Part shown: one piece after another, positions 14,780-20,902 of the stretch
How the letters are laid out: each line of letters starts with the position of its first letter
Position numbering within the stretch: position 1 is the first letter of the stretch
Source of the DNA: an uncultured Collinsella sp.
GTDB lineage: Bacteria; Actinomycetota; Coriobacteriia; Coriobacteriales; Coriobacteriaceae
Direction: 5' to 3'
DNA: 20,902 nucleotides
Assembly: GCA_902492855.1 (NCBI GenBank)
Contig: CABUMU010000023.1
Location: forward strand, 1-20,902
Translations under genes and position numbers: made by a program
Notes under the pieces: model-generated
Told to the model about the DNA's origin: nothing
Seen by the model: only the letters and a program-made list of their open reading frames with translations
The model's database searches: none

Positions 14780-15733
14780 ATGATCCTTTCGCTGGCCCCT
14801 ATGGAGGGGATTACCGGGCATGTGTTCCGTCGCGTGCATGCGGAGTGCTTCGGTGCGCTCGATTGCTATTACACGCCGTTTTTGCCGCCGCCGCGGGTGG
14901 GAAACCGCTTTGGCGGCAAGGCGTTTAAGGAGATCGATCCTGCCAATAACCAGGGGCTCAACGTGGTGCCTCAGCTGATGTCCAAGAACGCGGACGAGTT
15001 TGTGTGGGCGGCACAGGTGCTCGCCGACATGGGCTACCGCGAGGTCAATCTCAACCTGGGTTGCCCTTCGGGAACGGTTGTCGCCAAGGGCAAGGGCTCG
15101 GGTTTCTTGCGCAATCTCGACGAGCTCGAGGCGTTCTTAAGCGATGTGTGCGAGCGGTCGCCGTTGCCGGTGTCGGTAAAGACCAGGCTGGGGCTGGAGA
15201 ATGACGACGAATACGAGCGCGTGCTCGATCTGTATTGCCGCATGCCGTTGGCAGAGCTGATCGTGCATCCGCGCGTACAGAAGGACCGCTATACGGGCTT
15301 GCCGCGCAAAGAGTTTTATGGCGAGACGCTGGAGCGTGCGCCGTTCCCCGTGGCCTATAACGGTGACATTTTTGATCTTGAGGATATGGACGCGCTGGTG
15401 GAGGCCTATCCCGGCACGCGCCATGTGATGTTGGGGCGTGGCCTGCTCGCGAACCCCGCTCTGGCTCGCATGGTCAAGGGCGGCCCTGCTGCAACGGCTG
15501 CTGAGCTGCAGCGCTTCCACGACACGCTGTTTGCGGCATATGCAGAAGAGATTGGCGGCAATGCGGTCTTCCGCATGAAGGAGTGGTGGTTCTACGCCAA
15601 GTGCGCTTTCGCTGATCCCGCTACCGTCCACAAGATCGTACGCAAGACCAAAAAGGTCGACGAATACCGCGCTGCCGTCGAGCGCGTCTTTCGTGAACAG
15701 CCGCTTGCACCCACAGCTCGCTTCCACGGCTAA
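14780..15733 (+). CDS. tRNA-dihydrouridine synthase family protein
   Basis: A 317-residue FMN-dependent TIM-barrel enzyme that reduces uridines in tRNA. Family features in order: LAPMEGITG at the N-terminus (5-13), the catalytic Cys in NLNLGCPSG (C95), KTRLG, IVHPR, the phosphate-binding YNGDIF and MLGRGLLANP, and a helical C-terminal domain with FRMKEWW and KIVRKTKK. The length fits DusB/DusC-type enzymes, and the GKGSGFL loop after GCP is usual. The ribosome binding site is weak (AGAAGAG before ATG). The gene stands alone, between the repeat cluster and a second repeat-rich region. Confidence 0.9.
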   Translation: MILSLAPMEGITGHVFRRVHAECFGALDCYYTPFLPPPRVGNRFGGKAFKEIDPANNQGLNVVPQLMSKNADEFVWAAQVLADMGYREVNLNLGCPSGTVVAKGKGSGFLRNLDELEAFLSDVCERSPLPVSVKTRLGLENDDEYERVLDLYCRMPLAELIVHPRVQKDRYTGLPRKEFYGETLERAPFPVAYNGDIFDLEDMDALVEAYPGTRHVMLGRGLLANPALARMVKGGPAATAAELQRFHDTLFAAYAEEIGGNAVFRMKEWWFYAKCAFADPATVHKIVRKTKKVDEYRAAVERVFREQPLAPTARFHG

Positions 15734-15739
15734 CTAGTC

Positions 15740-15790
15740 ATCGGGGGCGTTCTTTAACGACTGGTCATTTAAGGACGTCCCCAACGACTA
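15740..15790. repeat. Imperfect palindrome related to 16460-16510
   Basis: GGGGGCGTTCTTTAA and TTTAAGGACGTCCCC pair imperfectly around CGACTGGTCA. The reverse complement of this segment aligns by eye with 16460-16510 (shared TAGTCGTT, GTCCTT, AATG and TAAGAACG blocks at the same spacing), so it seems to be one of two diverged, oppositely oriented copies flanking the antitoxin-like gene. Confidence 0.5.
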
Positions 15791-15798
15791 TGTAGCAA

Positions 15799-15863
15799 AA
15801 ACATGTACACCAGCATCCAAAGATGTCGAAAAATGTCGACTTTGGATGCTGGTGTACATGTTT
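15799..15863. repeat. Perfect 24-bp hairpin repeat, copy A
   Basis: AAACATGTACACCAGCATCC (arm 15799-15822) is perfectly inverted at 15840-15863. The 17-base loop contains ATGTCGA twice. A second copy is at 16878-16942. Both are followed by GGGTC, so the repeat unit slightly exceeds the hairpin. No T-run follows, so it is not a classic terminator. Confidence 0.85.
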
Positions 15864-15884
15864 GGGTCCGACGGGGGAGCGGGC

Positions 15885-16151
15885 CTAGGCAATCAGTGCA
15901 TCAAGTGTAATGAGCTCTCTGAGCCGCTCCGTGCGTGTTTGCCCATGGCGTTTGGCTTTTTCGTCAAACGCCTCAAGAATCGATTCGCCCACACGTGCTG
16001 ATATAACGACGCTCGGCTCATCGGAGATTGGTGGCCTTCCCAACTTGATGGTGTGACCTTTCGGCCACTCGTCTTTTTCGTAGGCTTCCGCGGCTTTCTT
16101 CAACTCTCCGGGAGCAAACCCCATCATCTTTTCGAGCTGCTTAGCATCCAT
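15885..16151 (-). CDS. Ribbon-helix-helix antitoxin-like protein (orphan)
   Basis: An 88-residue protein. The N-terminal half (MDAKQLEKMMGFAPGELKKA) is helical and charged, then comes GHTIKLGRPPISDEPSVVIS and a ribbon-helix-helix domain (about 48-85, VVISARVGESILEAFDEKAK then TRTERLRELI). Such GRPP-type RHH proteins are usually antitoxins or small DNA-binding regulators. The start is ATG 16151, with AGGAGG 4 bases before it; an upstream in-frame ATG at 16226 lies in the probable operator. No toxin gene of usual size was found on either side, so it is an orphan, an autonomous repressor, or pairs with a distant toxin. Confidence 0.72.
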   Translation of the reverse strand: MDAKQLEKMMGFAPGELKKAAEAYEKDEWPKGHTIKLGRPPISDEPSVVISARVGESILEAFDEKAKRHGQTRTERLRELITLDALIA

Positions 16152-16204
16152 GGCGCCTCCTATCGATCGACATAATGTCGAGCGCCGGTTCTCGGATTCT
16201 CTTT

Positions 16205-16228
16205 TTGTATACAATTTTGTAGACAAAA
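16205..16228. promoter_or_regulatory. Tandem palindromes upstream of the antitoxin-like gene (candidate operator)
   Basis: TTGTATACAA (16205-16214) is a perfect palindrome and abuts TTTTGTAGACAAAA (16215-16228), a second one with a 2-base centre; both share a TTGTnnACAA pattern. A third palindrome, CGACATAATGTCG (16168-16180), lies nearer the start. Such paired sites fit autoregulation by a ribbon-helix-helix protein, and TTGTATAC-like boxes could also be part of its minus-strand promoter. Confidence 0.5.
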
Positions 16229-16427
16229 ATACAAGCAGTTCATCGGGCTAATTAGCTTGTTTTGACCTGCCTGTTCGATAGGAAATGAGCATTGACGGCT
16301 TCGATACTCCTTTGCTTTTCAGCTTGGAATTTGGATGCTCATTGAACTTCCGGAGGGGAGCCCTTTATTAAGCTATTGAGATTCTGGGCAGGAGCTCTCA
16401 CTGGTCTTCGGTAATGGGGCCAGCTTA

Positions 16428-16452
16428 ATTCGCGACACAGTGTGTCGCGAAT
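16428..16452. repeat. Perfect 11-bp palindrome
   Basis: ATTCGCGACAC (16428-16438) and GTGTCGCGAAT (16442-16452) are perfectly complementary around AGT. No T-run follows. It could be a protein-binding site or part of the repeat cluster. Confidence 0.6.
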
Positions 16453-16459
16453 GGGAGTA

Positions 16460-16510
16460 GTCGTTAGGTGTCCTTCAATGGCTACTCATATAAGAACGTT
16501 CAAGTGTCGG
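16460..16510. repeat. Diverged inverted copy of the 15740-15790 repeat
   Basis: TAGTCGTTAGGTGTCCTTCA and the following AAGAACGTTC match, in order and spacing, the reverse complement of 15740-15790, with roughly a quarter of positions changed by eye. It places oppositely oriented copies on either side of the antitoxin-like gene. Confidence 0.4.
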
Positions 16511-16547
16511 ATTTTGTCATTTAGTGTCGCTCTCAGCGACTATCCTG

Positions 16548-16790
16548 GAGGGTCGTGGTCAAAAAAGGGCAAATATGAGTACTGTTGCCATTATGGTTGC
16601 ATTTATTTGCTATAAATTGTAGCTCCTGATGAGATTTGTTCCCATTAAGAGCTACTTTTATTGAACATATGAGGAGAAATAACGTCGTCTGCGGACGAGT
16701 GGAACGTTGAATAGTTCCTGAAGTGATCAAAATCGCTGCTACTAAACAGGTAGCAGTACTCATATTTGCCCTTTTTTGACCACAGCCCTC
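16548..16790. repeat. Element bounded by 29-bp perfect inverted repeats (MITE-like or paired REP-like unit)
   Basis: TGGTCAAAAAAGGGCAAATA (arm 16556-16584) is perfectly inverted at 16754-16782. Outside, GAGGG (16548-16552) mirrors CCCTC (16786-16790) at the same 3-base offset, and inside a further stretch is similar (TGTTGCCATTATGGTTGC against the complement of GCTACTAAACAGGTAGC). This suggests two diverged, head-to-head copies of one longer unit separated by about 170 bases. The interior has no gene. Confidence 0.8.
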
Positions 16791-16877
16791 TCGGAAACCT
16801 TTCCAGAGGCGTCAAACAGCCATAATCCAAAGGTCTCCTCAAACAATTAGCCGGCCAAGAGCGTCCATGACTACCAA

Positions 16878-16942
16878 AAAGCTGTACGCCAGCATCCAAA
16901 GATGTCGAAAAATGTCGACTTTGGATGCTGGTGTACATGTTT
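16878..16942. repeat. 24-bp hairpin repeat, copy B
   Basis: The right arm (16919-16942) and loop are identical to copy A at 15799-15863, but the left arm (16878-16901) has three changes (AAAGCTGTACGCC in place of AAACATGTACACC). The pair lie about 1.08 kb apart in the same orientation by their loop sequence and flank the antitoxin-like gene. Confidence 0.85.
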
Positions 16943-16984
16943 GGGTCGTATGGGTTGGGGCCCTGGACGGACAGAGCGTGCGTA

Positions 16985-17230
16985 CTAGAGCAGGTTTTCC
17001 TGCACCCACGCGATGATGTCGCTCGATTCGTAGAGTGGTTTGCCGTCGATGAACAGGCAGGGAACCTGGCGTTTTCCGCCGACGGCGATGAGTGTCTGTT
17101 CGGCATCGGAATCGGTCGAGATATTGCGCTCGGGAATGGTCACGCCGTTATCGGCCAAAAAGTGCTTGACCTTTAAGCAATACGGGCAGCCGGTCATAAC
17201 GTACAGCGCGAGCTCGTGATTAGTAGCCAT
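16985..17230 (-). CDS. Glutaredoxin-like protein
   Basis: An 81-residue thioredoxin-fold protein with the dithiol active site TGCPYCLK (C15 and C18), the cis-Pro region KRQVPCLFIDG, and the ending ESSDIIAWV typical of glutaredoxins (GSH-binding SDI). It would reduce disulfides in the cytoplasm using a low-molecular-weight thiol. The start is ATG 17230 with TTGGAG 4 bases before it; a more upstream frame would overlap that site. It follows the XRE/TipAS regulator gene by 51 bases in the same direction, so the two may be co-transcribed. Confidence 0.88.
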   Translation of the reverse strand: MATNHELALYVMTGCPYCLKVKHFLADNGVTIPERNISTDSDAEQTLIAVGGKRQVPCLFIDGKPLYESSDIIAWVQENLL

Positions 17231-17281
17231 AGGTCTCCAATCGGTTGAGGTTTTGATTGAAATACCCAAAGCCGCCGCGGT

Positions 17282-18109
17282 CTATGCGCGCGTCAACGAA
17301 GACTCGATGGCCTGGACCAGAAACGCCGTGGCTCCGGTGGCGCAGGGCTTGTCGTAGTAGTCAACAAAGCGCTGGTCGGCAAGATAACCGTGGGCGAGGC
17401 CCAGGTACGCCTCGTCTTGGGGCTCGCATCCCCAGTTGAGAGCAATCCAGCGACGATGCATCGCGACAAGCTTACGAGCCTCGTTGCTCTCTGGGTCGCC
17501 AATGCCCATGGCAATTGAGAGCTGGCCCAGAATAGCGCGTTCAAGTTCCTTCATGTCGTTCCATGTCTCGGGGTCCATGTCCAGCAACGCTTCGTTTGCT
17601 GCATCGATAGCCTCATCGCCGTAGCGCGCCCGCGCCTCGGCACCGTAGCGCGCCTCGTTTTCCTGCACGGTGCGCCAGCGCTCCAGTTGCGGCAGGACGG
17701 CGCCCATGAGCGAGACGGCTTCGTCGAGCGACATGCCGGTGTTTTGTGCCAGGCGCGGGGCACAATCCTCAATCATTGCCTCCATGGTGGTGTCATAGGT
17801 GTACTTGCCGTGGTCGTAGCACCACTTGCAGTAATGATCGGTCGCGGTGCCCGTGGCATCGGTGCCGCAGTCGTCGGGCGTGAGTATCATGCCGCAGCTC
17901 TGGCAATAGTGCTCAGGCATTTCGAGCAGGTGGGACAGCGGTTCTCCGGTTACGGCGGCGATGAGCTTCATCATGTCGATGCCCGGTGTGACCTCGCCGC
18001 GCTCCCACCGGCTGATGGCCTGGCGTGTGACGAAGAGCTTAGCGGCAAGCTGCTCTTGGGTAAGGTGATGGGCGCGACGGACAGCAATGAGCTTTTCTGC
18101 AAAGGCCAT
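17282..18109 (-). CDS. XRE-family regulator with zinc ribbon and TipAS-like C-terminal domain
   Basis: A 275-residue fusion. Residues 4-58 form a Cro/C1-type helix-turn-helix (LTQEQLAAKLFVTRQAISRW, then GEVTPGIDMMKLI). Residues 66-106 form a zinc ribbon with CQSC (69-72) and CKWC (94-97). Residues about 150-272 resemble the TipAS ligand-binding domain, ending in YLADQRFVDYYDKPCATGA and FLVQAIESS, which matches the family pattern of a derived Y-x-x-D-x-R-F segment and a final FL-AI helix. TipAS domains sense thiopeptide-type antibiotics when joined to MerR DNA-binding domains; here the DNA-binding part is XRE. The start has AAAGGAG 6 bases before it. It is divergent from trmO. Ligand and targets unknown. 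Confidence 0.8.
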   Translation of the reverse strand: MAFAEKLIAVRRAHHLTQEQLAAKLFVTRQAISRWERGEVTPGIDMMKLIAAVTGEPLSHLLEMPEHYCQSCGMILTPDDCGTDATGTATDHYCKWCYDHGKYTYDTTMEAMIEDCAPRLAQNTGMSLDEAVSLMGAVLPQLERWRTVQENEARYGAEARARYGDEAIDAANEALLDMDPETWNDMKELERAILGQLSIAMGIGDPESNEARKLVAMHRRWIALNWGCEPQDEAYLGLAHGYLADQRFVDYYDKPCATGATAFLVQAIESSLTRA

Positions 18110-18250
18110 AGCGGCTCCTTTCTGCTGGTTGATGGCTTAAGCATACGCGGCGGCAGGCGCCCTTCCAAGCAACCGTTGGTTGCACGACGGGGGACCGCGG
18201 CGAAGAATTGCGCGCAACGCCCCACGCCTCCATGCCGTACAATGACCGGC

Positions 18251-18931
18251 ATGGAACCTATCGCACGCATACATACCGACCTGCCGCAGAAGTTCGGCAT
18301 TCCGCGCAACAGCTTTTTGGCGCCCCATCTGCAGGGACGAATCTTTTTTGAGCCGGAATTTGCCTCCAATGCAGCGGTTGAGGGCCTGGACTCCTTCTCT
18401 CACCTGTGGCTGCTGTGGCGCTTCGAAAACGGAACGCCCGGCGGCACGGCTAAGGATATTGCCGTCGACGCTAAAACGCAGGACAGGTCCGGCACCAACG
18501 CAAAATGGTCGAAAACCGTGCGCCCGCCGCGTCTGGGCGGAGCCGAACGTGTGGGAGTGTTTGCCACGCGCAGTCCGTTTCGCCCTAATCCCATCGGGCT
18601 CACCTGCGTCAAGCTTGATCGTGTCGAGCTCACCGACGATGGCCCCATCATCCATGTGTTGGGGGCCGACCTGCGCGACGGTACGCCCATCTACGACATC
18701 AAGCCCTACATTCCGTTTGCGGACTGCCACCCGGATGCGACCGGAGGCTGGATCGAGGATGCTCCGTGGCAAGAGCTCGATGTTGAGTTTCCGCAAGCAC
18801 TGCAGGATATGGTCCCGCCCGCAAAGCTCCTCGGCTTGGTCGAGGTCCTTCGCCAAGACCCGCGCCGCGCGGGCAGCAAGCACGAGCCGCCGGGCTCGAC
18901 ATATCGTTTACGGTCGATGAAACCCAGCTAA
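18251..18931 (+). CDS. trmO: tRNA (N6-threonylcarbamoyladenosine(37)-N6)-methyltransferase TrmO
   Basis: A 226-residue TrmO/TsaA (YaeB) protein, which methylates the t6A37 base of some tRNAs using S-adenosylmethionine. Conserved features: RIHTDLPQKFGIPRNS at the N-terminus, FSHLWLLWRFE, the hallmark GVFATRSPFRPNPIGLTCV (about 97-115) and ADLRDGTPIYDIKPYIPFAD. The C-terminal part is predicted to fold as in E. coli TrmO. Two in-frame ATGs (18242 and 18251) are possible; neither has a clear ribosome binding site, and 18251 is chosen because MEPIARIHT begins at the family start. It is divergent from the XRE/TipAS gene and is followed 144 bases later by the MalY-type lyase. Confidence 0.92.
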   Translation: MEPIARIHTDLPQKFGIPRNSFLAPHLQGRIFFEPEFASNAAVEGLDSFSHLWLLWRFENGTPGGTAKDIAVDAKTQDRSGTNAKWSKTVRPPRLGGAERVGVFATRSPFRPNPIGLTCVKLDRVELTDDGPIIHVLGADLRDGTPIYDIKPYIPFADCHPDATGGWIEDAPWQELDVEFPQALQDMVPPAKLLGLVEVLRQDPRRAGSKHEPPGSTYRLRSMKPS

Positions 18932-19075
18932 CCGTAGTTGCCGTCAACGACGCGCAAGACTAACCAGCCATTCGTCCGCACCCGTCAAATTAAGCGCCAA
19001 ACCCCGCGCCAAAACCGCCCACGCTGGTGGACAATAACGCCTACCAAAACAATCAACTTTGCACGGGAGTCCAGC

Positions 19076-20290
19076 ATGAAATACGACTTTAGCTCGCTAA
19101 TCGATCGCCACGGCATGGACTCCATCGCCGTTGACTCCTGGGGCGAGATCCCCGGTATGGCTCCGAACGCACCCGACGAGGGCTTCGACCGCATTCCCAT
19201 GTGGGTGGCCGACATGAATTTTGCCACGGTGCCCACGGTCCAGGAGCACATCATTCAGCGCGCTCAGCATCCCATGTTTGGCTACTTTAACCCGCGCTCC
19301 GAGTATTTCGACCGCATCATCGAATGGCAGAGCCGCCGCAATGGCGTCGAGGGTCTGCGCCCTGAACATATCGGCTACGAAAACGGCGTGCTGGGCGGTG
19401 TCGTGTCGACGCTGCGTGCGTATGTTCAGCCAGGCGATGCTGTGCTGGTCCACAGCCCTACCTACATCGGCTTTACCAAGTCCATTGAGGCTGCGGGCTA
19501 TCGTATTGTCCACAGCCCGCTTAAGCTCGACGACCAGGGCGTGTGGCGTATGGACTTTGAGGACATGGAGCACAAGCTCGCCCAAAACCACATCCATGCC
19601 GCGGTGTTCTGCTCGCCGCACAATCCCTGCGGCCGCGTATGGGAGCGCGACGAGATTGAGCGCGCCATGGACATCTATTGCCAGCACGATTGCGTGGTGA
19701 TCTCGGACGAGATTTGGTCCGATATCATTCTGCCGGGTCACAAGCATATTCCGACGCAGTCGGTGAGCGAGGATGCCCGCATGCGCACGGTTGCCCTCTA
19801 TGCGCCGAGCAAGACGTTTAACCTGGCGGGCCTTGTCGGCAGCTACCACATTGTCTACAACGAGACGCTGCGTGACCGCATCTGCGCCGTGTCCAACAAG
19901 ACCCACTACAACGAGATGAACGTCCTCTCCATGCATGCGCTTATCGGTGCCTACCAGCCGCAGGGCTATGAGTGGGTGGACGAGCTCAATCAGGTGCTTG
20001 CCGGCAATATCGAGTACTTCTGCAATTACGTGGACGAGCATTTTGAGGGCGTGTCCTATTCGCGTCCGCAGGGCACGTACATGGTGTTTCTGGACTGCAC
20101 CGAGTGGTGCCGAGAGCATGGTCGCGATATTCAGTGGTTGCTCGATGAGGGGGCACGCGTGGGCGTGGGGTATCAGGACGGCCGCCCGTTCCACGGACCC
20201 TGCCACATTCGCGTGAATCTGGCGCTGCCGCTTTCGCGCGTAAGGGAGGCGTGCGACCGCCTGGACCGCTACGTTTTTAATGCACGGTAA
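19076..20290 (+). CDS. MalY/PatB-family pyridoxal-phosphate C-S lyase (aminotransferase fold)
   Basis: A 404-residue fold-type I PLP enzyme. Visible features are PMWVADMNFATVP near residue 41, VLVHSPTYIGF, FCSPHNPCGRVW, SDEIWSDIILPGHKH and the PLP-lysine motif APSKTFNLAGL (K246), with the C-terminal GPCHIRVNLALPLSRV. This pattern is that of cystathionine beta-lyases of the MalY/PatB type, which split C-S bonds of cystathionine or cysteine conjugates, giving pyruvate, ammonia and a thiol. The start ATG has GGGAG 7 bases before it; an in-frame ATG at 18938 adds 46 basic, low-complexity residues not found in the family. Regulatory (MalY-like) roles are also known in the family. Confidence 0.9.
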   Translation: MKYDFSSLIDRHGMDSIAVDSWGEIPGMAPNAPDEGFDRIPMWVADMNFATVPTVQEHIIQRAQHPMFGYFNPRSEYFDRIIEWQSRRNGVEGLRPEHIGYENGVLGGVVSTLRAYVQPGDAVLVHSPTYIGFTKSIEAAGYRIVHSPLKLDDQGVWRMDFEDMEHKLAQNHIHAAVFCSPHNPCGRVWERDEIERAMDIYCQHDCVVISDEIWSDIILPGHKHIPTQSVSEDARMRTVALYAPSKTFNLAGLVGSYHIVYNETLRDRICAVSNKTHYNEMNVLSMHALIGAYQPQGYEWVDELNQVLAGNIEYFCNYVDEHFEGVSYSRPQGTYMVFLDCTEWCREHGRDIQWLLDEGARVGVGYQDGRPFHGPCHIRVNLALPLSRVREACDRLDRYVFNAR

Positions 20291-20305
20291 GTGAGCACTG
20301 CATGC

Positions 20306-20337
20306 GGGGCCTTCTGCCAAGTCGGCTGGAAGGTCCC
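20306..20337 (+). terminator. Hairpin after the C-S lyase gene (possible terminator)
   Basis: GGGGCCTTCTGCC and GGCTGGAAGGTCCC pair with one bulge around AAGTC, 15 bases after the stop codon. There is no T-run, so intrinsic termination is uncertain. Confidence 0.4.
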
Positions 20338-20382
20338 ACACGGTAAAGCGCCTGTAACAATTGGGCACTCGTGTGGTTTTGT

Positions 20383-20392
20383 TTGCTATTAT
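20383..20392 (+). promoter_or_regulatory. Candidate extended -10 promoter of the solute-binding protein gene
   Basis: TTTGCTATTAT contains TATTAT (20387-20392) preceded by TGC, an extended -10 pattern, about 43 bases before the next gene start. No convincing -35 box was found at the usual distance. Low confidence. Confidence 0.3.
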
Positions 20393-20434
20393 CTTTAACC
20401 ATTTAAGTCTGTAAACAGGATCGTATGGAGCTCG

Positions 20435-20902
20435 ATGAAAAGATCCCGTCGCTCGGTTGCCATTTCGTTGTTTGTTGCGCTTGCAGTGGCGAGCGTCTTT
20501 GTCGTAGCGATAGCTGGCTGCTCCGGGTCGAATGACGGAGCCTCGACGTCTGCATTAGAAGGTCTGGACGCCTCGCAAGTCAAAGACGACGACCTTAAGA
20601 CGCTCAACGTCGGAAGCGACCTCTATCCACCGTTTGTGTATACCGACGAGTACGGCGATATCGTTGGCCTGGATGTCGAGATATTGACCGAGGCTTTGGC
20701 TCGCATTGGTTACAAGCCAAAATACCAGCTGATCGACTGGGAAAAGAAGAAGGAGCTGCTGGCGAGCGGCGAACTCGATTGTGTCATGGGCAGCTTTAGT
20801 ATGACGGGTCGCGAAAACGAATATCGTTGGGCCGGCCCGTACCTTGCGAGCCGCCAGGTGGTCGCGGTCGATTCCCAGAGCGATATCTACACGCTTGCCG
20901 AT
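20435..20902 (+). CDS. Family-3 extracellular solute-binding lipoprotein (partial, 3' end outside window)
   Basis: The first 156 residues are visible. The signal peptide has a basic start (MKRSRRS), a hydrophobic core and a lipobox ending AIAGC (C29). After a Ser/Gly/Asp linker the mature protein begins a periplasmic-binding-protein fold: LNVGSDLYPPFVYTDEYGDI, GLDVEILTEAL, DCVMGSFSMTGREN and the WAGPYL motif typical of amino-acid (GlnH/ArtJ-like, family 3) binding proteins. GGAG lies 4 bases before the ATG. The gene runs off the right edge. It may be a stand-alone amino-acid binding protein or the sensory part of a larger receptor; a permease cannot be seen. Confidence 0.88.
   Translation, partial: MKRSRRSVAISLFVALAVASVFVVAIAGCSGSNDGASTSALEGLDASQVKDDDLKTLNVGSDLYPPFVYTDEYGDIVGLDVEILTEALARIGYKPKYQLIDWEKKKELLASGELDCVMGSFSMTGRENEYRWAGPYLASRQVVAVDSQSDIYTLAD

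Larger units (their letters stand above)
16229..16984. other. Gene-free, repeat-rich stretch
   Basis: No open frame here has a ribosome binding site, domain or codon pattern that supports a gene. Frames that cross it are short or run antisense to the glutaredoxin gene. It contains the palindrome at 16428, the degenerate copy of the 15740 repeat, the long inverted repeat at 16548-16790 and hairpin copy B at 16878. Base composition is visibly more A/T-rich than in neighbouring genes. Confidence 0.6.

Noticed and set aside
15799..16942. A CRISPR array
   Set aside because: Only two copies of the hairpin are present, over 1 kb apart, with a gene between them, and no regular spacers or cas genes.
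16533..17106. Minus-strand frames in the repeat-rich gap
   Set aside because: They run through the inverted repeats and antisense or out of frame over the glutaredoxin gene, with no supported start.
18938..19075. An N-terminal extension of the C-S lyase from ATG 18938
   Set aside because: The extra 46 residues are basic and low in complexity, the family begins at MKYDF, and a good ribosome binding site precedes 19076.

Overview
The window looks like a chromosomal segment of a gut Coriobacteriia, most likely Collinsella or a close relative. This is inferred from the fairly high GC content, the protein types, and the recurring intergenic palindrome of the form GTGACAAAGGGAC/GTCCCTTTGTCAC. No rRNA, tRNA, CRISPR array or complete insertion sequence was found.

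Left edge (1-780): a gene graveyard on the minus strand. It holds a frameshifted AAA-type ATPase fragment that runs off the left edge, and an arginase-family fragment that has lost both ends and a metal-site Asp. Then follow a minus-strand two-component system (response regulator then histidine kinase, 4-bp overlap) and, divergently, a three-gene redox operon: a 48-residue CD1871A-type CXXC peptide, a NapH/CcoG-like membrane [4Fe-4S] protein, and a TlpA-like thioredoxin lipoprotein. A terminator at 4802-4829 separates these from a large MacB-type ABC transporter with fused ATPase and permease.

The most interesting part is 8290-14410. It holds an MFS transporter, a TetR repressor, an agmatine-deiminase-family enzyme, an ornithine-carbamoyltransferase-like enzyme and a second MFS transporter paralogous to the first. 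The TetR gene is divergent from the deiminase. Copies of one palindromic operator (consensus about TACCGAACGGTAGGTAT) lie both in the tetR/deiminase gap and in the promoter of the distant MFS gene. This predicts a single regulon for uptake and breakdown of a guanidino compound. The deiminase keeps its catalytic residues. The carbamoyltransferase keeps the carbamoyl-phosphate site (STRTR, HPTQ) but reads HELP where family members read HCLP and lacks the ornithine SMG motif. No carbamate kinase and no APC-type agmatine/putrescine exchanger are present. The substrate may therefore not be the usual agmatine/putrescine pair.

The right part (14.4-20.9 kb) holds a tRNA-dihydrouridine synthase, an orphan ribbon-helix-helix antitoxin-like gene in a stretch rich in intergenic inverted repeats, a glutaredoxin, an XRE/zinc-ribbon/TipAS fusion regulator, TrmO, a MalY/PatB-type C-S lyase, and the start of a family-3 solute-binding lipoprotein cut by the right edge. 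At least five families of inverted or palindromic repeats lie between 14.4 and 17.0 kb.
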